Assembly: GCF_017744255.1 (NCBI RefSeq)
Contig: NZ_JAGHQP010000012.1
Span: 26,678 to 90,677, forward strand
DNA from: Brevundimonas sp. A19_0
GTDB lineage: Bacteria; Pseudomonadota; Alphaproteobacteria; Caulobacterales; Caulobacteraceae
Length of the DNA stretch: 64,000 bases
Reading direction: 5' to 3'
Positions 34,461 to 46,518 of this stretch are shown one piece after another (positions within the stretch are counted from its first letter, which is position 1; each line of letters opens with the position of its first letter). The notes beneath the pieces were generated by a model. That model saw only the letters and a list, made by a program, of their open reading frames with translations, was not told the origin of the DNA and did not search any database. Made by a program: the position numbers and the translations under genes.

Positions 34461-35380
34461 ACTGGCTCCGCCTGCGATTCCAGGGCCTTGCGCGACAGGC
34501 GCGCGCGGCGCCACGCCGCCCACAGGAAGACGGCGGCGCCCAGCCAGATGAAGCCGAACGACACCCCGCGCAGCCAGGTGAACTCCTCACCCTGACTGAC
34601 CCCGATGACGAAGCTGATCGTCGGGGCGATGAACTGCAGGAAGCCGATGGTCGTCAGCGGCAGTCGCCGGGCCGCCCACGAGAACAGCACCAGCGGGCCG
34701 ACCGTCACCGGCCCGGCCATGGCCAGCCAGAAGGCCGCGTTCGGACTGTCGAAGAACACGCCCGTGCCCTGCATCTGCAGCCAGATCAGCCAGGCCAGGC
34801 CGAACGGCGCCATGATCAGGCATTCGACGAACAGGCCGGCCTGGGCCTCGGCCCGCACGCGCTTCCGGATCACCCCATAGGCGGCGAACGACACCGCCAG
34901 CGTCAGCGAGATGATCGGCAGTCGACCCAGTGCCACGGCCTGCAGGGCCACACCCGTGGCCGCCAGCGCAATGGCTACCAGCCCCGCCCGGCTCAGCCGC
35001 TCGCGGAACAGCCAGGCGCCCAGCGCCATGTTGAACAGCGGGTTCAGATAATAGCCGAGGCTGGTCTCCAGCGTGTGGCCATGGTTCACCGCCCAGACGA
35101 ACAGGCCCCAGTTGAGGGCGATCAGCGTGGTCGACAGGATCAGCCAGCCCAGCGTCCGGCGGTCGGCAAAGGCGGCCTTCACCTGATCCGACTGCCGGGC
35201 CCAGACGACCAGCACCGCGGCCCAGACCACGCCCCAGACGGCCCGGTGGCCCATGATCTCGAAGGCATCGGCCCCCGCCGCGCCCATGGGCTGATAGATC
35301 AGGGGCGACAGCCCCCACAGGACATAACACCCCAGCCCCGCCAGCAGGGCGGCGCGACCGTCCGGCGCGGCCGTCGTCAT
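34457..35380 (-). CDS. rarD: RarD-type EamA transporter
   Basis: The 307-residue, ten-helix membrane protein matches the RarD group: LGCYVLWGLSPLIYQPM at the N-terminus, HRAVWGVVWA, the NWGLFVWAVNHGHTLETSLGYY signature and LPLTTIGFLQFIAPTISF. The EamA fold is a drug/metabolite exporter; substrates of RarD are not known. Its start codon overlaps the asd stop by one base, so the two form an operon. Confidence 0.9.
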   Translation of the reverse strand: MTTAAPDGRAALLAGLGCYVLWGLSPLIYQPMGAAGADAFEIMGHRAVWGVVWAAVLVVWARQSDQVKAAFADRRTLGWLILSTTLIALNWGLFVWAVNHGHTLETSLGYYLNPLFNMALGAWLFRERLSRAGLVAIALAATGVALQAVALGRLPIISLTLAVSFAAYGVIRKRVRAEAQAGLFVECLIMAPFGLAWLIWLQMQGTGVFFDSPNAAFWLAMAGPVTVGPLVLFSWAARRLPLTTIGFLQFIAPTISFVIGVSQGEEFTWLRGVSFGFIWLGAAVFLWAAWRRARLSRKALESQAEPV

Positions 35381-36426
35381 CAGACGGTCAGGCTGCGATA
35401 GCCGTCAGCGGGCTTGATGGTGCCGGTCTCGTCCAGCAGCTGGGCGATCTGGACGGCGTTCAGGGCCGCGCCCTTGCGCAGATTGTCGGACACCACCCAC
35501 AGGTTCAGGCCGTTCTCGACCGTCGGGTCCTTGCGGATACGGCTGACGAACACGGCAAAGTCGCCCGCTGCATCGACCGGCGTGACGTAGCCATCGGCCT
35601 CCTGCTTGTCGACGACCAGCACGCCGGGCGCCTCGCGCAGGATTTCACGGGCCTCGTCGGGCGAAATGGGACGGTCGAACTCGACCGTGACCGATTCCGA
35701 ATGGCCGACAAACACCGGCACCCGCACACAGGTGACGGTCAGCTTGATCTCCGGATCAAGGATCTTGTGGGTCTCGGCCCACATCTTGGCTTCCTCATCC
35801 GTATAGCCGTCGTCGCGGAACGCCCCGATCATCGGGATCAGGTTAAAGGCGATCTGCTTGGGGAAGACCTTCGGCGTGGCGTCGCCCAGACCATAGATGG
35901 CCTTGGTCTGGGTCCACAGCTCGTCCATGGCCTCCTTGCCCGCGCCGGACACCGATTGATAGGTCGAGACCACGCAGCGCTTGATCTTCGCGGCGTCATG
36001 CAGGGGCTTGAGCGCCACCACCAGCTGGGCGGTCGAACAGTTCGGATTGGCGATGATGTTCTTCTTCCGCGCATCCTTGACCGCGTCCGGGTTCACTTCC
36101 GGCACGATCAGCGGCACGTCCGGGTCCATGCGGAAGGCCGAGGAATTGTCGATGACGATCGGGCCGGCCTTGCCGATCCGTTCCGCCCATTCGCGGCTGA
36201 CGTCGCCGCCCGCGCTCATCAGCACCACATCGACCTTGGAAAAGTCGAAGGTCTCAAGATTTTCGCATTTGACGGTCTTCTCGCCGAAGGCCACCTCGAC
36301 GCCCTGCGACTTCCGCGAGGCGATGGCGTGCAGCTGCGACACCGGAAAGTTCAGCTCCTCCAGGATGTTCAGCATTTCCTGGCCGACATTGCCGGTGGCG
36401 CCTACGACGGCGACGCGATAGCCCAT
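35380..36426 (-). CDS. asd: Aspartate-semialdehyde dehydrogenase
   Basis: The 348-residue protein from MGYRVAVVGATGNVGQEML at 36426 has the Rossmann loop GATGNVG, the substrate-side AGGDVS and the active-site Cys in NPNCSTAQLV, then the catalytic His region KLTVTCVRVPVFVGHSE. It makes L-aspartate semialdehyde for lysine, threonine, methionine and diaminopimelate. The frame extends to 36522, but the 32 extra residues are not family-like. The 3' end overlaps rarD by one base. Confidence 0.96.
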   Translation of the reverse strand: MGYRVAVVGATGNVGQEMLNILEELNFPVSQLHAIASRKSQGVEVAFGEKTVKCENLETFDFSKVDVVLMSAGGDVSREWAERIGKAGPIVIDNSSAFRMDPDVPLIVPEVNPDAVKDARKKNIIANPNCSTAQLVVALKPLHDAAKIKRCVVSTYQSVSGAGKEAMDELWTQTKAIYGLGDATPKVFPKQIAFNLIPMIGAFRDDGYTDEEAKMWAETHKILDPEIKLTVTCVRVPVFVGHSESVTVEFDRPISPDEAREILREAPGVLVVDKQEADGYVTPVDAAGDFAVFVSRIRKDPTVENGLNLWVVSDNLRKGAALNAVQIAQLLDETGTIKPADGYRSLTV

Positions 36427-36578
36427 TGTGGTCTGTCCTTCGGACGCCCTGCGCGCGCGCCACGGACGCGCGCTGCTCAAGGGCAGGGTGGGGGATGCGG
36501 GGTACGGTGCCCATGTAATCATTCCCCCGCCCCACGCAATCGCTTTTCAGTCCCGCGCGCACCCGCTAGGCGGGACCC

Positions 36579-37724
36579 ATGGCTTCCCGTATCGAACGCG
36601 CCCACGCGAAAAAGCTGAAAGACGGCGTCCTCAAGCCCGATCCGGGTCAGGACGCGGCCCTCAAGGCGCTGGCCCGGCTGGAGAAGGACCTGGGCCGGCG
36701 CGGCCTGTTCGGAGGCGTGCCCGAGGTGCGCGGCGTCTATCTCTACGGCCCGCCCGGTCGGGGCAAGTCCATGCTGATGGACCTGTTCTTCGCCCAGGTG
36801 CAGGAGCCCCGGAAAAAACGCGCCCACTTCCACGCCTTCCTGTCGCGCGTCCATGGCCTGATCCGCAGCTGGCGCGAGGGCGACAAGCGGGCACGCAAGG
36901 CAACCTTCGGCCAGTGGAAGGGCGATGATCCGATCGGACCGGTCGCCGCCCTGATCGCCTCCGAGGCGCGCCTGCTGTGCTTTGACGAGCTCCAGGTCAC
37001 CGATATCGCCGATGCCCTGATCCTCGGGCGCCTGTTCCAGGCCCTGTTCGAGCACAAGGTGGTGCTGGCCGTGACCTCGAACCGCCGGCCGCAGGACCTG
37101 TATCTGAACGGGGTCAACCGCGAGCTGTTCGTTCCCTTCATCGATCTTATCGAGGCGCGCTGCGAGCGGGTCGAGGTCGCAGGCTCGCAGGACTGGCGCA
37201 TCGACGCCCTCGCCTCGGCCCCGGCCTGGTACGACTCCACCGACGCCGACGGGCGGGCGGGGTTCGACGCCCTTTGGCAGCGCCTGCGCGGCGACGAGCC
37301 CGAGGCTGCGGCCGCTCTCGACGTGCTGGGCCGGGAAATCCGGCTGCCCCGCACGGTCGGCGGCATGGCCCGCGCCACCTTCGCCGACCTGTGCCAGCGC
37401 GCGCTGGGCCCCAACGACTACCTCGCCCTCGCCGACCGCTTCCACACCCTGTTCCTCGAGGATGTCCCGGTCCTGCGCCCCGACGACCACGCCGCCGCCC
37501 GCCGTCTGGTGACCCTGATCGACGCCCTGTATGAAGCGAAGACCCGTCTGGTCGTGCTGGCGGCGGCCCCCGCCGAGCGCCTCTATCCGGAGGGGCAGGA
37601 GACCTTCGAATTCGGCCGGACCGTATCCCGGCTCAAGGAAATGACCGGCAAGGGCTGGCTCGCCGCCACAGGATCGCCGCCGTCGCCCACCATGAACGAC
37701 CCAAAGCTCCAAGGGAGAGACTGA
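36579..37724 (+). CDS. zapE: Cell division ATPase ZapE (AFG1-like)
   Basis: The 381-residue P-loop ATPase has Walker A LYGPPGRGKSMLMDLFF (about 49-65), Walker B LLCFDELQVTDIADALILGRLF, sensor TSNRRP, and the C-terminal FHTLFLEDVPVLR typical of the AFG1/LACE1 family. ZapE acts at the division ring under low oxygen in E. coli. Upstream of the DUF-like YbjN gene with an overlapping start (ATGA at 37721-37724), so they are likely cotranscribed. In many alphaproteobacteria zapE precedes mdh, as here with mdh nearby on the other strand. Confidence 0.92.
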   Translation: MASRIERAHAKKLKDGVLKPDPGQDAALKALARLEKDLGRRGLFGGVPEVRGVYLYGPPGRGKSMLMDLFFAQVQEPRKKRAHFHAFLSRVHGLIRSWREGDKRARKATFGQWKGDDPIGPVAALIASEARLLCFDELQVTDIADALILGRLFQALFEHKVVLAVTSNRRPQDLYLNGVNRELFVPFIDLIEARCERVEVAGSQDWRIDALASAPAWYDSTDADGRAGFDALWQRLRGDEPEAAAALDVLGREIRLPRTVGGMARATFADLCQRALGPNDYLALADRFHTLFLEDVPVLRPDDHAAARRLVTLIDALYEAKTRLVVLAAAPAERLYPEGQETFEFGRTVSRLKEMTGKGWLAATGSPPSPTMNDPKLQGRD

Positions 37725-38338
37725 TGTTCACCACCCCCCGCACCCTGGCCGCCCTGGCCGTCGCCCCGCTTCTGCTGATGGCCGCTCCGTCGCTGGCAGC
37801 CACCGATCCGGGCACAGCGCCCGCTGCCCGCCCGGCCGCGCAGGATCCGGTGCTCGGCCTGACTCCGGCCGAGGTCCGCGCCTGGCTGATCGAAAAGGGG
37901 GCCACAGTGGCCGTTCCCCGGACCATTGAAGGTGAGACCATCGAGGGGGAAGCCTTCCAGGGCCAGACCGTCCTGCAGGTCAACGACGGCAGCACGAATT
38001 GGCTGATCTTCTTCTACGGCTGCGATGCCACCGGCCGCTGTCAGGACATCCAGTTCGCCGCCAACATCGTGGCCGACGGCCTCTCCCTGGACCGGATCAA
38101 TGCCTGGAATCGCGAGCAGCGCTTCGTGAAGGGCTATCTGCAGATGAACCCCAACGGCACCAATGCCGCAGTGCTGCAGTTCGACGTGCTGTTGCAGCCC
38201 GGCCTGGGTGTCGAACAGATGAACGACCCGACCGTGGTCTGGCTGGAGCTGCTGGCCCGCTTCATCGAAAGCCTGATCGCACCGACGAACGAGGTCGCCC
38301 CGGCCGCTCCGGTGACCCTGCCGACCACCGGCTCCTAG
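37724..38338 (+). CDS. Exported YbjN-domain protein
   Basis: The 204-residue protein has a signal peptide (MFTTPRTLAALAVAPLLLMA, cleavage near SLAA), then a YbjN-type core: LTPAEVRAWLIEKGATV, LIFFYGCDATGRCQDIQFAANI, and NAWNREQRFVKGYLQMN. The family is linked to stress and motility regulation but has no known enzymatic role. The C-terminus is Pro/Thr-rich. The start overlaps the zapE stop, so it is translated with it. Confidence 0.78.
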   Translation: MFTTPRTLAALAVAPLLLMAAPSLAATDPGTAPAARPAAQDPVLGLTPAEVRAWLIEKGATVAVPRTIEGETIEGEAFQGQTVLQVNDGSTNWLIFFYGCDATGRCQDIQFAANIVADGLSLDRINAWNREQRFVKGYLQMNPNGTNAAVLQFDVLLQPGLGVEQMNDPTVVWLELLARFIESLIAPTNEVAPAAPVTLPTTGS

Positions 38339-38401
38339 GCGTTCAATAGATCAGGTCGTCGGGCCCCGCACGCTCGCCGGGCCCGCGCCTGACATTGGCG
38401 G

Positions 38402-38441
38402 CCCGATGCCCGGGGCATCGGGGGCGGCCGAAGCCGCCCCC
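38402..38441. terminator. Two mutually exclusive hairpins between convergent genes
   Basis: CCCGATGCCC (38402-38411) pairs with GGGCATCGGG (38413-38422). GGGGGCGGC (38420-38428) pairs with GCCGCCCCC (38433-38441) around a CGAA tetraloop. They share 38420-38422, so they cannot be fully formed together. The second fits a bidirectional terminator for the YbjN gene and mdh. Confidence 0.6.
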
Positions 38442-38449
38442 TTGCCGTA

Positions 38450-39460
<1,011 letters not shown>

Positions 39461-39496
39461 CTAGACCCGGGCGGGGCGCACTGCAAGGCTGGGCGC

Positions 39497-39934
39497 ATGA
39501 CCGCCTTTGCCGCCGACCCGGCCTTTGATGCCGGATCCCTTGCCGTCGCCGACTGGCCGCTCTGTCAGCTGCGGTTGCAGGACGATGCCCGGTTTCCGTG
39601 GCTGATCCTGATCCCGCGCGTGCCGGGCGCGGTCGAGATCGAGGATCTGTCGCCCGAGGACCGCACGCGGTTTCTGGACGAGGGGCTGCGCGCCGGGCGG
39701 CTGATCCGCGAGATGGGCGAGGCGCTGGGGCGGCCGGTCGACAAGCTGAACATGGCCGCGCTCGGCAATGTCACCGCCCAGCTGCACCTGCATGTGATCG
39801 GGCGTCGGCGCGATGATCCGGTCTGGCCTGATCCTATCTGGGGCCGGGGCACGGCGCATCGCTGGGGCGAGGCGGAGCGCGACCGGCTGCTGGCCCTGAT
39901 CCGCGCGGCTAGTCCTGACGCGGGACCAGACTGA
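39497..39934 (+). CDS. HIT-domain protein
   Basis: A 145-residue histidine-triad protein from ATG 39497. The motif reads QLHLHVIGRR: the first His of HxHxH is Gln, as in a common proteobacterial HIT group, while the catalytic middle His and the third one are kept. HIT proteins hydrolyse or transfer nucleotides; the substrate is not known. The 3' end overlaps a convergent gene by 26 bases. Confidence 0.85.
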   Translation: MTAFAADPAFDAGSLAVADWPLCQLRLQDDARFPWLILIPRVPGAVEIEDLSPEDRTRFLDEGLRAGRLIREMGEALGRPVDKLNMAALGNVTAQLHLHVIGRRRDDPVWPDPIWGRGTAHRWGEAERDRLLALIRAASPDAGPD

Positions 39935-40520
39935 CCGACAGGCGCCGGCGTTCGCCTTGCAGGGTGCCGGTCCAGCCCCGACCGGACCGCACCAATTCCA
40001 GCGTGCCGCCCTCGGCCGGGCCCTGGGCAATCAGCAGCAGGGTCACGGCGTCGCTCTCACGACGGCCGGACGTCAGGGTGCCGGCGCCCGGCGTCACCCG
40101 CGACATCCACGCCCCCTCGATCGGCAGGCCCGAGCCGGGATCGCTCAGCACCAGCGCCATCAGCACGGCGCCGTCCTCACCTACCAGCTGCCAGGCACCG
40201 TCCATCGGCCCCATGCGCTGGTCCATGCGCTGCTCGGCCGAGGTCACGCCCTGGTCGTAGGCGAGCGCCGCATCGGTGGGACCGGCCTCGAATTGGCCGC
40301 GGTATTCATCGATGGCCACGGTCGCGCGCACCGGCCCGCGATAGGTGGAACTGGAGTCGCCCTCCGCCTCGCCGCCCAGATCCCCCGTCGGCTCGAACGG
40401 CCGGATAGGCGGGGCCTCATAGAGGGCCTGACTGGGCAGGGGCGCGACGCCGGGATCCTGTGCAGTGGCGATCCCGGGGGCAGCAAGGGCGATCAGCAGG
40501 GCAAGGGCAGTCAGCTTCAT
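39909..40520 (-). CDS. Secreted protein of unknown function
   Basis: The 203-residue protein has a signal peptide (MKLTALALLIALAAPGIATA), a Pro-rich stretch (about 25-45), then a compact C-terminal part with alternating hydrophobic strands (GAWQLVGEDGAVLMALVLS, TLELVRSGRGWTGTLQ). No family is recognised. It is divergent from sdhC and is convergent with, and overlaps, the HIT gene by 26 bases. Confidence 0.7.
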   Translation of the reverse strand: MKLTALALLIALAAPGIATAQDPGVAPLPSQALYEAPPIRPFEPTGDLGGEAEGDSSSTYRGPVRATVAIDEYRGQFEAGPTDAALAYDQGVTSAEQRMDQRMGPMDGAWQLVGEDGAVLMALVLSDPGSGLPIEGAWMSRVTPGAGTLTSGRRESDAVTLLLIAQGPAEGGTLELVRSGRGWTGTLQGERRRLSVSLVPRQD

Positions 40521-40613
40521 GGCCCGACCCTAACGCGTCAGCGCGACATTCGGCCACCCCATGCGACCGGTCTGTGTCCGGGGCCGTATATTCGCCCGTG
40601 GCGCCGCCGTTCG

Positions 40614-40643
40614 TTGACAGGGCCGCGCGCGCCTCTCTAAAGC
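40614..40643 (+). promoter_or_regulatory. Candidate sdh operon promoter
   Basis: TTGACA (40614-40619) followed after 16 bases by TCTAAA (40636-40641), with GC next, fits a housekeeping promoter and partly the Caulobacter sigma-73 pattern. It lies 55-80 bases upstream of sdhC. No other promoter-like pair is seen in the 176-bp divergent gap. Confidence 0.45.
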
Positions 40644-40696
40644 CTTCCCTGTTCCTCCGTCCGTTGTTTTGTCCCAGGTTTTTGAGAACCATTCGC

Positions 40697-41161
40697 ATGT
40701 CGGACCCGATTCCGGGCAGCGCCGCGCCCCAGGCCACGCCGCCCCAATTCTACACCCCGCAGCCGAACGGACGCGTGCGTCCGACCTCGCCCCACCTGCA
40801 GATCTGGCGCTGGCACGTCACCATGCTGGGATCGATCCTGCACCGGATCACCGGCGCGGGTCTGGTCGGCGGACTGGTGCTGGTGGCCCTGTGGCTGGGC
40901 GCCCTGGCCTTCGGCGCAGAGGCCTATGACACCTTTGTCGCCCTGGCGGGCTCGCCGCTGGGCCTGATCGCCTGGTTCGCCCTGTCGCTGGCGGCCTTCT
41001 ATCATCTGGCCTCGGGCATCCGGCACCTGATCTGGGATACGGGCGCGGGCCTGTCGCCGAAGGGCGCTTCCACCCTGACGACGGCCACCCTGGTATTCGC
41101 CCTGGTCGCCACCCTGGCCTTCTGGGCCTGGCTGTTCTCTGCCGGAAAGGTCACGCTGTGA
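40697..41161 (+). CDS. sdhC: Succinate dehydrogenase cytochrome b556 subunit
   Basis: The 154-residue protein from ATG 40697 has the SdhC opening RPTSPHLQIWRWHVTMLGSI, the quinone-side SILHRITG motif, three membrane helices, and the heme-ligand region HLASGIRHLIWDTG. It anchors the complex II catalytic dimer and binds heme b and ubiquinone with SdhD. It is followed by sdhD with a four-base overlap. The 30 N-terminal residues are Pro-rich and variable. Confidence 0.94.
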   Translation: MSDPIPGSAAPQATPPQFYTPQPNGRVRPTSPHLQIWRWHVTMLGSILHRITGAGLVGGLVLVALWLGALAFGAEAYDTFVALAGSPLGLIAWFALSLAAFYHLASGIRHLIWDTGAGLSPKGASTLTTATLVFALVATLAFWAWLFSAGKVTL

Positions 41162-41565
41162 GCGCGCACAAGGCCCTGTACCGCAAGAATGTGAAGGTCG
41201 CCGAGCACAAGGGCGCCGGCGCCTGGCTGGCCGAGCGGCTGTCGTCGCTGGTTCTGGTGCCGCTGATCCTGTGGGCCCTGTGGTCCGCCGCCATGATCGC
41301 GGGCACCGGCTACCAGGGCGCACTGGACTGGTTCGCCCAGCCGCTCAACACCTGGGTGCTGGCCGCCACCTGGCTGGTCACCCTGTGGCACGCCAACATG
41401 GGTATCACGGTGATCATCGAGGACTATATCCACAAGCGCTCGACCCTCGGCCTGCTGCTGGGCCTCAACGCGCTTGTCTGTCTGGGGCTGGCGGCGGTCG
41501 GCCTGTTGTTCATCACGCGACTGGCGACGGGTTCGGACCCGCTGCCGGCGGGCTTCGGAGTCTAG
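41158..41565 (+). CDS. sdhD: Succinate dehydrogenase membrane anchor subunit
   Basis: A 135-residue hydrophobic protein starting at GTG 41158, inside the sdhC stop (GTGA overlap). It has three membrane helices (about 27-47, 61-80, 92-115) and the [15 protein letters not shown] stretch with the heme-ligand His and quinone-site Asp/Tyr. It forms the membrane domain of complex II with SdhC. Confidence 0.92.
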   Translation: MSAHKALYRKNVKVAEHKGAGAWLAERLSSLVLVPLILWALWSAAMIAGTGYQGALDWFAQPLNTWVLAATWLVTLWHANMGITVIIEDYIHKRSTLGLLLGLNALVCLGLAAVGLLFITRLATGSDPLPAGFGV

Positions 41566-41569
41566 TCGA

Positions 41570-43369
41570 TTGGCCTCTTACGAATTCGTCGATCACGAAT
41601 ATGACGTCGTCGTCGTGGGCGCGGGCGGATCGGGCCTGCGCGCGGCGCTCGGCGCGGCGCGCGAGGGCCTGAAGGTCGCCTGCGTCACCAAGGTCTTCCC
41701 GACCCGCTCGCACACGGTCGCGGCCCAGGGCGGCATCTCGGCCAGCCTCGGCAATATGGGCGAGGACGACTGGCGCTGGCACATGTACGACACCGTCAAG
41801 GGGTCGGACTGGCTGGGTGACCAGGACGCCATCGAATATCTGGTCCGCGAGGCCCCCAAGGCCGTCTATGAGCTGGAGCACTGGGGTGTGCCCTTCAGCC
41901 GGAACGAGCAGGGCAAGATCTACCAGCGCGCCTTCGGCGGCATGACCAAGAATTTCGGCGAGGGCCCGGTGCAGCGCACCTGCGCCGCCGCCGACCGCAC
42001 CGGCCACGCCATCCTGCACACCCTGTACGGTCAGTCGGTGCGCCGCGAGGTGAAGTTCTTCGTCGAATATTTCGCGCTCGACCTGATCATGCAGGAGCAG
42101 GCCTCGGGCCCCGCCGCCTGCACCGGCGTCACCGCGCTCCAGCTCGACACCGGCCAGCTTCACCGCTTCCGCGCCAAGATGGTCATCCTGGCCACCGGCG
42201 GATACGGCCGCGCCTATTTCTCGGCCACCAGCGCCCACACCTGCACGGGTGACGGCAATGCCATGGTGCTGCGCGCCGGCCTGCCGCTGCAGGACATGGA
42301 GTTCGTCCAGTTCCACCCGACCGGCATCTATGGCGCCGGCTGCCTGATCACCGAGGGTGCCCGGGGCGAGGGCGGCTATCTGACCAACTCGGAAGGGGAG
42401 CGCTTCATGGAGCGCTACGCCCCCTCGGCCAAGGATCTGGCCAGCCGTGACGTCGTCAGCCGCTCGATGACCATCGAGATCCGCGAAGGCCGCGGCGTCG
42501 GTCCGAACAAGGACCACATCTTCCTGCACCTCGACCACCTCGACCCGAAAATCCTGCACCAGCGCCTGCCGGGGATTTCCGAGTCGGCCAAGATCTTCGC
42601 CGGGGTCGATGTGACCAAGGCACCGATCCCGGTGCTGCCGACCGTCCACTACAATATGGGCGGCATCCCCACGAACTATCACGGCGAGGTCCTGACCAAG
42701 GTCGGCGACGACGGCAGTGTGGTGGTCCCCGGCCTGATGGCGGTGGGCGAAGCCGCCTGTGTCTCGGTGCACGGCGCCAACCGTCTGGGCTCCAACTCCC
42801 TGACCGACCTCGTGGTGTTCGGCCGCGCCGCCGGCCTGCGCGCCGGTCAGGTCGTCGACAAGGCCTCGAAGGTCCCCGACGCCCCGGCCTCGGCGACCGA
42901 CGGCCACCTGGCCCGCCTCGACCGCTTCCGCAATGCCTCGGGCGACACGCCGACCGCCCAGCTGCGCCTGCGCATGCAAAAGGCCATGCAGTCCGACGCG
43001 GCCGTCTTCCGCACCGGCAAGACGCTGGACGAGGGCGTCGCCAAGCTGCGCGACATCGACGGCGCCATCGGCGACATCCGCGTCACCGACCGCGGCATGA
43101 TCTGGAACACCGACCTGATCGAGACCCTGGAGTACGACAATCTGATCGCCCAGGCCGTGGTCACGATCGAGAGCGCGGCCAACCGCAAGGAAAGCCGCGG
43201 CGCCCACGCGCGCGAGGACTTCCCCGACCGCGACGACGCCAACTGGATGAAGCACACCCTGGCCTGGAAGGGCCCGGGCGAGACGGTGAAGATCGACTAT
43301 CGCGCCGTCCACGACTTCACCCTGACCGACGAGATCGACTACATCAAACCCAAGGCGCGGGTGTACTAA
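41570..43369 (+). CDS. sdhA: Succinate dehydrogenase flavoprotein subunit
   Basis: The 599-residue protein has the FAD loop [16 protein letters not shown], the FAD-attachment stretch [15 protein letters not shown] (His is the covalent ligand), the active-site [21 protein letters not shown], and [22 protein letters not shown]. It oxidises succinate to fumarate in complex II. The start is a TTG at 41570 ([10 protein letters not shown] follows), with GGAG at 41557-41560 nine bases ahead; no ATG is in the right place and upstream residues are out of family. Confidence 0.95.
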   Translation: MASYEFVDHEYDVVVVGAGGSGLRAALGAAREGLKVACVTKVFPTRSHTVAAQGGISASLGNMGEDDWRWHMYDTVKGSDWLGDQDAIEYLVREAPKAVYELEHWGVPFSRNEQGKIYQRAFGGMTKNFGEGPVQRTCAAADRTGHAILHTLYGQSVRREVKFFVEYFALDLIMQEQASGPAACTGVTALQLDTGQLHRFRAKMVILATGGYGRAYFSATSAHTCTGDGNAMVLRAGLPLQDMEFVQFHPTGIYGAGCLITEGARGEGGYLTNSEGERFMERYAPSAKDLASRDVVSRSMTIEIREGRGVGPNKDHIFLHLDHLDPKILHQRLPGISESAKIFAGVDVTKAPIPVLPTVHYNMGGIPTNYHGEVLTKVGDDGSVVVPGLMAVGEAACVSVHGANRLGSNSLTDLVVFGRAAGLRAGQVVDKASKVPDAPASATDGHLARLDRFRNASGDTPTAQLRLRMQKAMQSDAAVFRTGKTLDEGVAKLRDIDGAIGDIRVTDRGMIWNTDLIETLEYDNLIAQAVVTIESAANRKESRGAHAREDFPDRDDANWMKHTLAWKGPGETVKIDYRAVHDFTLTDEIDYIKPKARVY

Positions 43370-43372
43370 GCC

Positions 43373-45301
<1,929 letters not shown>

Positions 45302-45305
<4 letters not shown>

Positions 45306-45625
45306 GCATCGAGCGTCGCCTTGAACCCCGCAGCCCGGCCAACGGCCGCGCCCTGCTGGTTGCCCATGCGGTCGAGCACACCTGCCGGCTGGTGGACCAG
45401 TCGCGCTCCGGCCTGCGCATCCGTCTGGACCGCCAGATCAGCCTGCCGCCCCAGCTGCACATTGTCGACATCGGCCTCGGCGTCGCCACCCCGGTCCAGG
45501 TCGTCTGGCAAAAAGGCATGGACGCCGGCCTGAAGCGCACCGGCGAGGGCGCCACCCTGCGCGGTCTGGTGCCTTCGCGCCTGATCGCGGTGCGCGACGC
45601 CTGGCACCGGGCCGGAGGCCGCTGA
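45302..45625 (+). CDS. PilZ-domain protein
   Basis: A 107-residue single PilZ domain: ERRLEPRSPANGRA supplies the RxxxR-type loop, and DQSRSGLRIRL matches the D/NxSxxG strand that together bind cyclic di-GMP. Such small proteins alter motility, flagella or exopolysaccharide on c-di-GMP binding. It starts inside the last codons of the kinase gene (ATG 45302, overlap 4). Confidence 0.78.
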
Positions 45626-45631
45626 CCCGCT

Positions 45632-46486
45632 TCAGCCCGCCGGCATGGTCCCGGCGTTGACGGCGATCCGGCCGACCAGTCCCTTGACGATCAGGTCCAG
45701 CGGCGAGCCCTCGCGATAATCCGCCGCCGCCACGAAATTCACCCGGTCCTCGCTGATCAGGGAATAGATCTTTTGCTGGTCGCGCTCGCTGTTGCGCGGG
45801 TCATAGACGGCGATCGAGAAGCCGCCCTTGGTGTGCATCATCTTCATGGTCGGCACATCGGTGTCGCCGTCGCCGAGGAAGATCATCCGCTCGAACGGCA
45901 CCGGGCGCTCGGCATCCGGGATAAAGCGGTTGATCTTGTCGTGCTCAAAGTGGTTGAGCACGCCCTTGTTGATGCGGAACAGATACTGGGTCTTGGTCGT
46001 GTAGTTCACGCCCACCGCCGGCCAGACAGCCACCCCGTCCTTGTCGTAGACGAATTTCGACGCGAACACGTGGCGGAAGGCATCGCGGATCGGACAGCCG
46101 TCGATCATCTCCTCCAGCCCGGCCGAGATGATATAGTGTTCGATATCAAGACCATAGGACCGACCAAAGGCGTTCATGCGGTCGAACCAGCCCGGCCCCG
46201 TCAGATCGGTCTTCAGCCCGTCGAACAGCTTCACATCATGGCCGTGGTCGCGCAGCGCCCGCTTGGTGATCGGCGCATCATTCTCGCGCGCCCGCTGCAG
46301 CATCAGCTGCATGTACATCAGAATGCCGTCACCGTCGGCCTGCCGGGTCAGGGTCTCGGCCTCTTCCCAGAAGGCGCCCTTCTCCATCCCGACCGAGGGG
46401 ATGAAGCTGACCTCCTGCATGTTTCCGCGGGCAAGCGTGCCGTCGAAATCATAGATCAGAGCGGTCTTCAGCAGGGGTCTGGCCAT
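45632..46486 (-). CDS. HAD-superfamily hydrolase
   Basis: The 284-residue protein has HAD motif I IYDFDGTLARGN (nucleophile Asp), motif II in YIISAGLEEM, and motif III/IV in MIFLGDGDTDVPTMKMM. It resembles a family of phosphoserine-phosphatase-like HADs with a long cap (residues 40-110). Substrate unknown. It follows divL on the same strand with a 32-base gap and may be in its operon. Confidence 0.85.
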   Translation of the reverse strand: MARPLLKTALIYDFDGTLARGNMQEVSFIPSVGMEKGAFWEEAETLTRQADGDGILMYMQLMLQRARENDAPITKRALRDHGHDVKLFDGLKTDLTGPGWFDRMNAFGRSYGLDIEHYIISAGLEEMIDGCPIRDAFRHVFASKFVYDKDGVAVWPAVGVNYTTKTQYLFRINKGVLNHFEHDKINRFIPDAERPVPFERMIFLGDGDTDVPTMKMMHTKGGFSIAVYDPRNSERDQQKIYSLISEDRVNFVAAADYREGSPLDLIVKGLVGRIAVNAGTMPAG

Positions 46487-46518
46487 GGAATGTCCCTCGG
46501 CGGTGATGCCGCGACGGG

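Noticed and set aside
39760..39800. Loss of the first HIT-motif His as unusual
   Set aside because: QLHxHV is a common proteobacterial variant and retains the catalytic His.
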